Shown here one piece after another: positions 27,694 to 35,310 of a DNA stretch of 64,000 nucleotides; position 1 is the stretch's first letter, and every line of letters begins with the position of its first letter. The stretch is from Arthrobacter sp. NIO-1057 (GTDB lineage: Bacteria; Actinomycetota; Actinomycetes; Actinomycetales; Micrococcaceae): positions 434,001-498,000 of the forward strand of contig NZ_FMAT01000001.1 of the NCBI RefSeq assembly GCF_900094805.1, written 5' to 3'. Under the pieces are notes generated by a model. It saw only the letters and a list, made by a program, of their open reading frames with translations. It did no database searches and was not told the DNA's origin. The position numbers and the translations under genes are program-made.

Positions 27694-27783
27694 ATAAACA
27701 ACGATCCTCAGTGACCTTAGATAACATTTTGTTCCTTTTTGCGGGCAGAATAGGGCCGAAGTCACTGAGGATCGTTAGTTTAT
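27694..27783. repeat. 90-base element with 22-base inverted repeat arms
   Basis: The arms contain a perfect 16-base core, AACGATCCTCAGTGAC at 27700-27715 and its exact complement at 27761-27776. After one bulged base the match continues for six more bases (ATAAAC/GTTTAT). The 45-base centre is AT-rich with a TTTGTTCCTTTTT run. No coding frame lies inside. It could be a structured RNA, a terminator with a large loop, or a miniature mobile-element remnant. Confidence 0.6.
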
Positions 27784-27927
27784 TCAGTGTCTTGGATGAT
27801 CTGGCGAACTAATGGTGACTATAATTTGAGTTTGGACTATCTCTTCTTGATGTGTCTGCGGCTAGTTGGCTAGCTCTGCGCCTTCCAGGAAGAAGTTTTT
27901 GTTGTATACCCAGAAAGGTGTCGCCGA

Positions 27928-28656
27928 GTGCGCGTCATTACAATCATCCCGACCTATAACGAGCTGGAGTCGCTCCCGCTAACCGTAGGGCGGTTGCGAT
28001 CCGCTGTTCCGGATTCTGATGTATTGATCGTTGATGATAATTCGCCTGACGGCACGGGTGAACTGGCCGACAAGATGTCGGCTGAAGACTCAAATATCCA
28101 CGTACTTCACCGCACTGGCAAGGACGGCCTGGGTGCTGCGTACATCGCCGGCTTCGAATGGGCGCTAGCTCGCGATTACGATGTCTTGGTGGAAATGGAC
28201 GCAGATGGCTCGCACATGCCTGAGCAACTTCCACGCTTGCTAGAGGCCAGCGCTGCAGGAGCCGATCTGGTGATCGGTTCACGCTGGGTCAAGGGAGGAG
28301 AGGTCGTCAACTGGCCGCTACTTCGCAAGGTCATTTCCCGCGGCGGGAGCTTCTACTCCCGTACCATGCTAGGCCTGCCTTTGCGCGACATTACCGCAGG
28401 CTATCGTGCATTCAAACGCGAGACCTTAGAAGCCATTGACTTCGATGCCGTGGAATCACGCGGTTATGGTTTCCAAGTCGATATGACTTTCCGCGTGGCT
28501 ATGCTCCGTAAGAAGATCGTCGAAGTTCCTGTGACCTTCGTGGAACGCGAACTTGGTGCATCCAAGATGAGCGGAAATATTGTTTTCGAAGCAATGTGGA
28601 ATGTTACTCGTTGGGGCCTAGGCGCCCGTTGGAAGAAGCTAACTTCTAAGAAGTAG
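27928..28656 (+). CDS. Polyprenol-phosphate mannose synthase (GT2 family)
   Basis: A 242-residue GT-A glycosyltransferase of the dolichol/polyprenol-phosphate mannose synthase family. It transfers mannose from GDP-mannose to a polyprenyl phosphate at the inner membrane face, feeding lipoglycan and protein mannosylation. Motifs: IIPTYNELESL at the start, VDDNSPDGTG (about 35), EMDADGSHMPEQLP (about 90) with the metal-binding Asp pair, and DITAGYRAF (about 156). It has no membrane domain and no fused apolipoprotein N-acyltransferase as in mycobacterial Ppm1. GTG start at 27928 follows AGAAAGG. Confidence 0.92.
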   Translation: MRVITIIPTYNELESLPLTVGRLRSAVPDSDVLIVDDNSPDGTGELADKMSAEDSNIHVLHRTGKDGLGAAYIAGFEWALARDYDVLVEMDADGSHMPEQLPRLLEASAAGADLVIGSRWVKGGEVVNWPLLRKVISRGGSFYSRTMLGLPLRDITAGYRAFKRETLEAIDFDAVESRGYGFQVDMTFRVAMLRKKIVEVPVTFVERELGASKMSGNIVFEAMWNVTRWGLGARWKKLTSKK

Positions 28657-28663
28657 ATTTCCT

Positions 28664-28705
28664 GTAATGGTGCGCATCGAGAACTCTCTTGTTGCGTGCC
28701 ATTAC
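28664..28705 (+). terminator. Imperfect hairpin just after the mannose synthase gene
   Basis: GTAATGG...GCA pairs with TGC...CCATTAC with two mismatches and a loop of about 16 bases, starting 8 bases after the stop. It probably contributes to termination together with the stronger hairpin downstream. Confidence 0.4.
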
Positions 28706-28750
28706 TGGCTAATGGCGTTTTCTTAATAGCGGCATACTTTGCCGTAAAAC

Positions 28751-28799
28751 ACTTCAGGGCTGGCCACACAATTTTTCATTGTGTGGCCAGCCCTGAAGT
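28751..28799. terminator. Strong bidirectional terminator
   Basis: A perfect 22-base stem (arms 28751-28772 and 28778-28799) with a TTTTC loop lies between the mannose synthase gene (plus) and rbpA (minus), which converge on it. One of the longest perfect hairpins in the window. Confidence 0.88.
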
Positions 28800-28845
28800 A
28801 TGTAACAAGCCTATGCTGGATATTCCAGCATGTTTTGGGGGAGTG

Positions 28846-29193
28846 CTATACAGCTTCCCCGCGAGAAGCGCGTAGCTGTGCTAGGCGGTCTGCCAGAGTC
28901 TTTTCCAGTTCTTCTTCACTACGACGCTCAAGAAGCATGTCCCAGTGGGTACGAACAGGCTTTTCGGCGTTAGCTTCTTCCATCTGGGCTTCGCCGTGGA
29001 CGAGCTTAGCTTCTTTGCCGGTCTTGGTGTGCCAGACTGCTGGAATTTCAGCTTCAGCTGCAAAGACAACAAAGACGGTTTCTCCGTCTTCGGTACGGTA
29101 TTCCACGCGCTGACGGGCAGCTGGCTCCACACCTGCCTCAGATTCCATGCTCTGTGCACCCAGGCGCATGCCTCGTAGGCTGCGATCGCTCAT
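28846..29193 (-). CDS. rbpA: RNA polymerase-binding protein RbpA
   Basis: A 115-residue actinobacterial transcription factor that binds RNA polymerase and the principal sigma factor and stabilises open complexes. N-terminal tail SDRSLRGMRLGAQSMESE, a central RbpA core (about 30-70), and the basic-linker/sigma-interaction part KPVRTHWDMLLERRSEEELE are all present. The core has no cysteines, so it cannot bind zinc as some Streptomyces forms do. ATG at 29193 follows GGAGGG. A SigR-type promoter sequence lies about 40 bases upstream. Confidence 0.96.
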   Translation of the reverse strand: MSDRSLRGMRLGAQSMESEAGVEPAARQRVEYRTEDGETVFVVFAAEAEIPAVWHTKTGKEAKLVHGEAQMEEANAEKPVRTHWDMLLERRSEEELEKTLADRLAQLRASRGEAV

Positions 29194-29234
29194 GTTTTCC
29201 CTCCGCGATGTTTAAAGAATTCGCTACACGTACC

Positions 29235-29260
29235 AACGTTTGGCACCAAGAAATAATTCC
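29235..29260 (-). promoter_or_regulatory. Probable SigR/SigH-type promoter of rbpA
   Basis: On the minus strand GGAAT (29260-29256) is separated by exactly 18 bases from GTT (29237-29235), the consensus of the thiol-stress ECF sigma SigR of Streptomyces and SigH of mycobacteria. The -10 lies 42 bases upstream of the rbpA start. A 12-base palindrome TTTGGTACCAAA sits further upstream near 29284-29295. Confidence 0.6.
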
Positions 29261-29311
29261 AGCCAACAAGGGGATCTGAATTCTTTGGTACCAAAACATC
29301 CATTATACGCG

Positions 29312-29348
29312 TTAGCGGCGAGGTGCATGGTCTGCACCTCGCCGCTAA
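29312..29348 (-). terminator. Terminator of the SPFH/NfeD operon
   Basis: A perfect 16-base stem, TTAGCGGCGAGGTGCA with its complement, and a 5-base loop lie 30 bases beyond the end of the SPFH gene on the minus strand. Confidence 0.85.
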
Positions 29349-29377
29349 TGATGATCTAGTTGTGAAACTAGATACCG

Positions 29378-30307
29378 CTACACCTCGTTGCTAGGTGCAG
29401 GTGGAGTCGATGGGGAAGTCGGGGCAGCGTTGCCGCCCAATGCTCCGCCAATGCCCTTCAAGGCCTCGGTTAGCTCGCTTGGGATAACCCAGAGAGTATT
29501 GGACGTACCTTCTGCAAGCTTAGGCAAAGTCTGCAGGTACTGGTAAGCCAATAGTTCATGATCAGGGCGACCAGCGTGAATTGCGTCGAAGACCTTCTGA
29601 ATAGCCTGAGCTTCACCGTCAGCACGCAGGATTGAGGACTGTGCGTCACCTTCGGCCTTCAGGATCTCAGCCTGTCGTTGACCTTCAGCAGTAAGAATCG
29701 CCGACTGCTTGGTACCCTCTGCGGTCAAGATGGCTGCACGACGATCACGTTCTGCTCGCATCTGCTTTTCCATCGAGTCCTGGATCGACAGTGGTGGATC
29801 AATGGCCTTGAGCTCCACGCGTGAAACACGAATGCCCCACTTGCCGGTGGCCTCATCCAGAACGCCACGGAGCTGGCCGTTGATCTGGTCGCGGCTGGTC
29901 AAAGCCTCTTCCAGGTTCAAACCACCGACGACGTTACGCAGGGTGGTCGTGGTCAGCTGTTCTACGGCCTGAATGTAGTTGGCAATCTCGTAGGTTGCCG
30001 CACGTGGCTCAGTAATCTGGAAGTAGACCACGGTATCAATGGATACTACGAGGTTATCTTCAGTAATTACTGGCTGTGGTGGGAAAGAAACCACCTGTTC
30101 GCGCAGGTCAAGCAGCGGCAAGAGTCGATCCACAAATGGGATCAACAAAGTTAGGCCAGGATTTAGGGTGCGGCTGTACTTGCCGAGGCGTTCAACAATG
30201 CCTGCGCGTGCCTGTGGCACGATGCGTACGCTACGCAGCAGGACAATGATCACGAAGATCGCCAGAACGACAAGCACGATAGTTACACCAAAACCATTAG
30301 AACTCAT
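29378..30307 (-). CDS. SPFH/stomatin-like membrane protein (QmcA-type)
   Basis: A 309-residue protein with one N-terminal membrane anchor (about 7-25), an SPFH/band-7 domain (about 28-190, with QARAGIVERLGKYSRTL at its start), and a long Ala/Glu/Gln-rich coiled coil (about 190-245) that drives oligomerisation. The C-terminal tail is rich in Pro and Ser. These paraslipins organise membrane microdomains or protease complexes. It is encoded 54 bases downstream of an NfeD-family gene, the standard SPFH/NfeD pairing. ATG at 30307. Confidence 0.93.
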   Translation of the reverse strand: MSSNGFGVTIVLVVLAIFVIIVLLRSVRIVPQARAGIVERLGKYSRTLNPGLTLLIPFVDRLLPLLDLREQVVSFPPQPVITEDNLVVSIDTVVYFQITEPRAATYEIANYIQAVEQLTTTTLRNVVGGLNLEEALTSRDQINGQLRGVLDEATGKWGIRVSRVELKAIDPPLSIQDSMEKQMRAERDRRAAILTAEGTKQSAILTAEGQRQAEILKAEGDAQSSILRADGEAQAIQKVFDAIHAGRPDHELLAYQYLQTLPKLAEGTSNTLWVIPSELTEALKGIGGALGGNAAPTSPSTPPAPSNEV

Positions 30308-30361
30308 GGTTGGTACTCACTTTCATTGTGCTGGATGATGAAGAATTCATTTGAAAACTGA

Positions 30362-30838
30362 TCAGCTTTCAGCTGGATCTGCGGGCTTAGTGGTGAGATA
30401 CGCGGTAGCGCCGTCAATCCGTGAAACCACGCCGTACGTTCCAGGTGACATGGTTGGAACGTCCGGCTCTGCACGAGAAGTCCAGATTTCGCCCATGATC
30501 TTGGCTGAGCCTGAAATCCGCGAAGTGGGTTCGAGGATCAGAGCATCAGCACCGATCAGCCGATCGATATTTGAACGGAACCCCGCAGGCGACTTCTTGA
30601 GGTGCCTGACCGCGATAGGGCGAACAAGCAGAATCATGAGTAGTGAAACAATGCAGAAGACAACTACCTGCAACCACATAGGACCGTTCAGCAGGGCTAC
30701 CGTGACCCCTCCAAGAGCGCCAATGCCCAGCATGATGAAGTACAGGTCAAGTGAAAGCATCTCGATGATGGCCAACAGAAGGAACAACGCAAGCCAAATC
30801 ACCCACGCGTTACTTATGATCCAATCAGCGGTAGTCAT
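30362..30838 (-). CDS. NfeD-family membrane protein
   Basis: A 158-residue short NfeD protein: two to three membrane segments (about 8-75) and a C-terminal OB-fold domain (about 95-155, with GADALILEPTSRISGSAKI and GTYGVVSRIDG). ATG at 30838 lies 5 bases after AGGTGG and is preferred to the GTG three codons upstream. It is the expected partner of the SPFH protein encoded immediately downstream, presumably forming a joint membrane complex. Confidence 0.9.
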   Translation of the reverse strand: MTTADWIISNAWVIWLALFLLLAIIEMLSLDLYFIMLGIGALGGVTVALLNGPMWLQVVVFCIVSLLMILLVRPIAVRHLKKSPAGFRSNIDRLIGADALILEPTSRISGSAKIMGEIWTSRAEPDVPTMSPGTYGVVSRIDGATAYLTTKPADPAES

Positions 30839-30941
30839 GGAATCCACCTAATTTCTCATAGGACAAGGGCCAGAAGCTTTGGCCTTTCTTCTATTCTGCC
30901 GTATGAAGAAAGGGAAGTACGTAGTCATTTTGGGGTATTTT

Positions 30942-31793
30942 CTATGCCTTAGGGATGAAAACATGTACTCCGAAGGAAGCTGTTACCCGTTGTTCACCCA
31001 GATACTGAACTTTATTTCGAAGCTCCTCGGGCTGCAGATGATGCCCGGCAGGGCCCATAAACGCTAGGTTATAAAGATCCTCGGTATTCAAGTCCATCTG
31101 ATAAGTCAGTTGTTCGGTGTGCTTCAGTTGAAAGTCATTGGCATCGAACTTTTCCACCAGAGAAGCTAACTTACCATCCGCAACCGAAAGCATATCCAAG
31201 GGTTCGATAACTTCATTGAGATGATCTGGTTCGCCGGTGACGACAATGCACAGTCCGTGATCACGCAACACGCGTCGAAACTCGGCCGGGTTATGTGGAG
31301 CAAAACAGTTCAGCACCACGTCTCGTGAAGCATCAGCGGAAGGCAAGCGACGCCAAACGTCCCATACCAAGGCCAACGTGTGGGGTAGCTTCGCTGCCCT
31401 TCGCATGGCATAGCGTGAGATGTCTAAGGCGAGGGCATCGTGGTTGGTAGCAGTCGAAGTGCCCAGTATTCGATTGAGGTAGTAGCCGGTACCGGCACCA
31501 GCGTCGAGCAAATCAAGGGAGCTTGATTCCTGATGTCCACGGACAATTTCCGCGATCTTATTGGCCAGTGGTGCATAGTGCCCACGGCTTTGGAAGGCAT
31601 CTCGTGCTTGGACCATAGCCGAAGTGTCTTCGAGAAAATTGGTGCCCTTACCCGTCAAAAAGTTAAAGTACCCTTGCTTCGCTGCATCAAAGCGATGGTC
31701 AGAGTCGCAGACTAACGTCTTGCGTGACTCGTCCTTGAAGTACAAGGGTAGTTCGCAAACGGGGCAGGTCACCGTGGTTTCGTTCGAAGGCAT
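30942..31793 (-). CDS. RlmA-family 23S rRNA (guanine-N1) methyltransferase
   Basis: A 283-residue methyltransferase with an N-terminal zinc ribbon (CPVC at about 10-13, then C and H in VCDSDHRFD) and a SAM-binding Rossmann domain (LLDAGAGTGYYL, about 94-105). This architecture and KQGYFNFLT fit RlmA-I/RlmA-II/TlrB enzymes that methylate G745 or G748 of 23S rRNA; the TlrB branch gives tylosin resistance. Which guanine is modified cannot be decided here. The start ATG shares a base with the end of the deformylase gene upstream. Confidence 0.86.
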   Translation of the reverse strand: MPSNETTVTCPVCELPLYFKDESRKTLVCDSDHRFDAAKQGYFNFLTGKGTNFLEDTSAMVQARDAFQSRGHYAPLANKIAEIVRGHQESSSLDLLDAGAGTGYYLNRILGTSTATNHDALALDISRYAMRRAAKLPHTLALVWDVWRRLPSADASRDVVLNCFAPHNPAEFRRVLRDHGLCIVVTGEPDHLNEVIEPLDMLSVADGKLASLVEKFDANDFQLKHTEQLTYQMDLNTEDLYNLAFMGPAGHHLQPEELRNKVQYLGEQRVTASFGVHVFIPKA

Positions 31794-32434
31794 TAGAAGT
31801 TCAAGACCTTTTTAGCGGTAGCGACATCCATGTTTTCGTGACGCCACAACTCCGTTTCGTTGATCAGTGAACGAGTTTTCGCCTTATCGATGTAGACGGT
31901 ACCGGACAGATGATCCGTTTCATGCTGCACTATTCGTGCCTGCCACCCGCTAAATGATTGCGTGTGTGATGCTCCATCACGCTCGTTGTACGTTGCCGTG
32001 ATGTCTGCGGGGCGCGTAACTACACCTTGGAACCCTTCAAAAGACAGGCATCCCTCATAAAATTCCGCTGTGCGTTCCGAAGCGGCGGTGTAGGTGGGAT
32101 TGAAAATTTCGAAATACTCTAACGGTTCTCGTTCACGCTCGGATGCAATTGATTCCGGTATCGGATACAAGTCTTCAAGCACAGCAATCTGAAGGGGAAT
32201 GCCTATCTGGGGTGCGGCCAGACCTACTCCCGGTGCGTCGTACATCGTCTGGCGCATGGCTTCTAATAGTTCTTCCAGCAGTGGTTGCTTCAGCTGACCG
32301 GTGTACGGGATTGCCTGTCGTCGAAGAACTGGATGGCCAAGCTGAACAATTGGCAGGACCAGGTTATCGTCAGCAGTTTCTAAAACTGAGGTGACTAGTT
32401 CGATGAGCTGTTCGTCGGTGTATTCGGTGTTCAT
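31793..32434 (-). CDS. def: Peptide deformylase
   Basis: A 213-residue iron/zinc enzyme that removes the N-formyl group from nascent proteins. Its three motifs are GVGLAAPQIG (about 70), EGCLSF (about 127) and QHETDHL (about 172), giving the Cys and two His metal ligands and the catalytic Glu. It is slightly longer than Escherichia coli Def, with an N-terminal extension as seen in actinobacterial forms. Its start overlaps the zapE stop by 4 bases, and the methyltransferase gene follows directly. Confidence 0.96.
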   Translation of the reverse strand: MNTEYTDEQLIELVTSVLETADDNLVLPIVQLGHPVLRRQAIPYTGQLKQPLLEELLEAMRQTMYDAPGVGLAAPQIGIPLQIAVLEDLYPIPESIASEREREPLEYFEIFNPTYTAASERTAEFYEGCLSFEGFQGVVTRPADITATYNERDGASHTQSFSGWQARIVQHETDHLSGTVYIDKAKTRSLINETELWRHENMDVATAKKVLNF

Positions 32435-33486
32435 CGGGATGCGGTGGTCCGTTCTACGTCGTGGTGGCGGTTTAGCTGCGCTAACCGTGAGGCCAATCGT
32501 GCTTTTTCGGTGGCGTGCAGCATGTGGCCTAGCTTCGATAGGTCATCTTCAGCATATAAATGAACTTCGATGTCTTTGTCGTAAAAGACATCGATCAGGT
32601 TCGCCAGTCGCCGTTCCTCATCCATAGGCATCGTTTCGCTGGACGGTATTTGAGTCACGTGCCAGCATGAGAATCGAGAGGCAAGCTCGAGATAGTCAGC
32701 AGTATTGCGCCTAGTTCTGCAGATCTGATCAAAACTAATCCAGATTGTCCCGTCCCGGAGCTCAACGGGGCCAATTTGGTCGTATCCGATTTTGATCCAT
32801 TCGTCACCACAGATCGTGGGAGCTGACTGGGGGAGTAGGGTTAGCGAACCCCTACGGTAGCCCTCGGGCGTTGCTTGTAGAGAAGTACTGAGCAGCCGGT
32901 AATCAAACTCATGGTCCAACTCGTAAACTTCGAAGTCGCTACGGATGCTGCCGATGATCGGTTTCACTAGATGGTGAAAGGAATCGTCGTCTAACAGTTT
33001 TTCGGGTTCGTAATTTGAGGTCGTCACTAACTGAATGTCATGCTGCTCGCAGTACTTGACCAGTTTGCCCATGAACATCGCATCGCCGGGCTCGGTGCAG
33101 TGAAATTCGTCGAAAATCAGTACGTCGATTTCGGAGAGTTCACGTTCGAGACCTTGTATAAAGATGGCACCTAAAGTTTGACCGGGTGCGCGATTTTTGG
33201 GGGAGTTCAAGTGATGAAAGAACTCATGAAAATGAAATCTCTTAGTAAGAGCTTCTGGAAGATGTGCCACCAAGGAATTGGTAATCACCGTTTTTCCTCG
33301 GCCGGGTGGTCCATAAATGTATACGCCCCGTCGTTTATGTGGGGCTTTTGATCCCACCGATTCACTCAAGATTCTGATTAATTCACCTTGAGTAGGATCG
33401 GCAGTAATGCCAGCACTGGCTAGCGAGCCCAAGATCTTTTCGGCTAGGGCGTTAGCAGCCGGAATTTGTGTCGACGATTTGAGCAT
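32431..33486 (-). CDS. zapE: ZapE/AFG1-family ATPase
   Basis: A 351-residue AAA-like ATPase of the AFG1/ZapE family (cell division protein in Escherichia coli, mitochondrial AFG1 in yeast). Walker A is YGPPGRGKT (about 54-62); Walker B is IDVLIFDEFHC (about 118); HEFFHHLN between them is typical of the family. The stop overlaps the def start (ATGA). Its role in actinobacterial division has not been established, so the name rests on homology. Confidence 0.92.
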   Translation of the reverse strand: MLKSSTQIPAANALAEKILGSLASAGITADPTQGELIRILSESVGSKAPHKRRGVYIYGPPGRGKTVITNSLVAHLPEALTKRFHFHEFFHHLNSPKNRAPGQTLGAIFIQGLERELSEIDVLIFDEFHCTEPGDAMFMGKLVKYCEQHDIQLVTTSNYEPEKLLDDDSFHHLVKPIIGSIRSDFEVYELDHEFDYRLLSTSLQATPEGYRRGSLTLLPQSAPTICGDEWIKIGYDQIGPVELRDGTIWISFDQICRTRRNTADYLELASRFSCWHVTQIPSSETMPMDEERRLANLIDVFYDKDIEVHLYAEDDLSKLGHMLHATEKARLASRLAQLNRHHDVERTTASR

Positions 33487-33560
33487 GTCTAAATTTTGCC
33501 ATTCTCTGCTGTGACGGCCAATTTAACTCCTGGCAAGCAGCGTACGGCAACGTGTGAGGA

Positions 33561-33821
33561 ATGCGCTTCTTCGGTGTGTTGATTGGCCCTGAGTGGACGG
33601 ATTGTTGTTGGGTGGCACGGAAACTTCTGATTCTAGGGGTGTCTGGCATGACCAATCCGAGTGTTTTGATGGGACGATTGGTAGTTTCCGGACCGCAGAA
33701 AGTCCTAGTCAAATTCGAAGTTACGCATATCAATTCAGATGAATTATTCAGGGGACAGGTGGCAGGTTTAGCTCAAGAGCCTCTATTTCAAGTGAATTTT
33801 TCCGATCCCTATCGCTTTTAG
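33561..33821 (+). CDS. Doubtful small ORF, hypothetical
   Basis: An 86-residue open frame in the 430-base gap between zapE and the ArsR gene. It begins with ATG at 33561, but the GAGGA in front is too close to be a convincing ribosome site, and a start at the ATG of GMTNPSVLMG (33648) is as good. The C-terminal half (VLVKFEVTHINSDELFRGQ) looks more protein-like. I do not recognise it, and a 93-residue ORF lies antisense. It may not be real. Confidence 0.3.
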   Translation: MRFFGVLIGPEWTDCCWVARKLLILGVSGMTNPSVLMGRLVVSGPQKVLVKFEVTHINSDELFRGQVAGLAQEPLFQVNFSDPYRF

Positions 33822-33916
33822 AAGCAGTAAGCCCATAATGGACACACTCACCAAACTGGTCGGGTTGGGACCTGTTGGTTAGTACTACAGTGCAATGGGC
33901 TCAGGGAGTGTTTGCG

Positions 33917-34279
33917 ATGACTAGTGAATATAGCGTTCCAACGGCGCAATCAGGGATCATATCGGGTGATTTGCTTGATATGACAGTGACAGTCCTCAAG
34001 ACGTTATCTGAGCCATTGCGACTTCAAATGCTGTGGGCTTTATGCGAAGACGATCTCACGCTGTCAGAGCTTGCGCAGTTGATTGGTGTCAGCCCAACGG
34101 TAGCTAGCCAATTGCTGTCACGCTTGCGAACCGCTGGTGTTTTACAGACCAATAAATCTGGACGTCACGTGATCTACTCGATGCATGATGAGCTCTCGCG
34201 TCAGTTCATTCGTCAGACCTTGGACTTCGCTGCGCACCGTCTGGCCTTGCAAGAATCAGTAGCCGAACAACTACATTGA
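33917..34279 (+). CDS. ArsR-family winged-helix regulator
   Basis: A 120-residue metal- or thiol-sensing type repressor. ATG at 33917 follows GGGAG; the frame opens 14 codons earlier without support. The winged helix is clear: LSEPLRLQMLWAL, recognition helix LSELAQLIGVSPTVASQLLSRLR and wing TNKSGRHVIYSM. No CxC metal pair of the classic ArsR type is visible, so the effector is uncertain. An ACR3-like carrier lies 1 kb away on the other strand, but DUF3817 separates them. Confidence 0.87.
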   Translation: MTSEYSVPTAQSGIISGDLLDMTVTVLKTLSEPLRLQMLWALCEDDLTLSELAQLIGVSPTVASQLLSRLRTAGVLQTNKSGRHVIYSMHDELSRQFIRQTLDFAAHRLALQESVAEQLH

Positions 34280-34723
34280 CCTTGCGAGATTCACTAGATA
34301 AGTACGCTGTTTCACCTGTTCCCGCTAGCATTATGAGAAAGCCGATAATCTACATTATGTAAAGTACTGTAAATCTGACTCTCCCCACTGAACCCGCTAA
34401 TCCACGCAACCGTCGAACCTACAGACCGCGAAAGCGCACAACGGCAGATCTGATCTGAAGCATCGGGTTCAGCAAAAAGCTGCCTCTAGTTTGCCTGCCG
34501 ATTCGTCTCCGAGGACTCGAACCAACGGAACGTTGACATCCTTTGGACTGTCCGCGGCCAATTGTTTTGTCTGGAGGCAACAAGGGTTAGAGCTCAATGA
34601 CCTAGCACCGGAGCACCAATGGTTGTAGGCACCAGAGACATTTGAACTCGAGATCAAGATAAGCTGTTGGTGATTAATCGTGGTCGTGAGACTCCCCCAG
34701 ATTTTAAGGACGAACGCAGGATT
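34280..34723. other. 444-base gap between ArsR and DUF3817 genes
   Basis: No confident gene. A short minus-strand frame (about 34469-34570) reads SPKDVNVPLVRVLGDESAGK, which looks protein-like and could be the end of a decayed gene, but nothing else supports it. A tRNA T-loop-like GGTTCGAGTCC on the minus strand near 34508-34525 has no matching stem, so no tRNA is called. Confidence 0.5.
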
Positions 34724-35185
34724 ATGTCACCCAAGGTTTTGTACCGAACAATCGCGCGGGCGGAAGCAGTTACGTGGACGTTGCTGATTCTCGCCATGGT
34801 TCTTAAATATGTCGTGAAGGTTGGCGACTGGCCGGTATCAGTTGCTGGTTTCATACACGGCTTCGTGTTCCTGTCGTACATTGCTACTGCGTTATTGGTG
34901 GGCATGAACCAGCGATGGAGTAAGAGGTTGATCCTTACTGCTGCGGCAACCTCTGTGATTCCATATCTAACCGTTCCGTTCGATCAGTGGCTAGAACGTA
35001 GGAACCAATTGAATGGTGCTTGGCGTACTGAATCAACCGATCATCCCAGAGATAACAAGTGGCTAGATCGGACCATGAGATGGCTCGTTGCTCGTCCAAT
35101 TCCAACAGCCATAGGTTTATTTATCGTTGTTGTGGCCGTCTTTTCGGCATTACTGGTTATGGGTCCTCCAGGAAGCCCAAGCTAA
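34724..35185 (+). CDS. DUF3817 membrane protein
   Basis: A 153-residue protein with an N-terminal DUF3817 domain (YRTIARAEAVTWTLLILAM, GFIHGFVFLSYI) of three membrane helices and a fourth membrane segment near the C-terminus (about 125-147). ATG at 34724 matches the usual family beginning (SPKVLYRT); TTG at 34667 would add 19 residues. The family is widespread in actinobacteria, and its function is unknown. Confidence 0.82.
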   Translation: MSPKVLYRTIARAEAVTWTLLILAMVLKYVVKVGDWPVSVAGFIHGFVFLSYIATALLVGMNQRWSKRLILTAAATSVIPYLTVPFDQWLERRNQLNGAWRTESTDHPRDNKWLDRTMRWLVARPIPTAIGLFIVVVAVFSALLVMGPPGSPS

Positions 35186-35310
35186 TTGCATTTTCAGCGG
35201 TGACGCGGAATTAACACTCGCAACGGTGACACCCTTGAGGAGCAATCGATGAGGTGCCAAATATTTGGCCGTTCTAGGTTGCGCTCAACTTTCTTTGCTG
35301 TCGGCGGTCT

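Larger units (their letters stand above)
27519..27927. other. 409-base non-coding gap with three inverted repeats
   Basis: No frame here has coding character. It contains a terminator-like hairpin (27615-27642), a small hairpin ATTGCGT/ACGCAAT (27672-27693), and a long inverted repeat (27694-27783). The last 140 bases must contain the promoter of the downstream glycosyltransferase gene. No tRNA or known riboswitch was recognised. Confidence 0.7.

Noticed and set aside
34500-34530. Possible tRNA T-loop on the minus strand
   Set aside because: GGTTCGAGTCC occurs but the flanking bases do not form a T stem and no acceptor or anticodon arm could be found.
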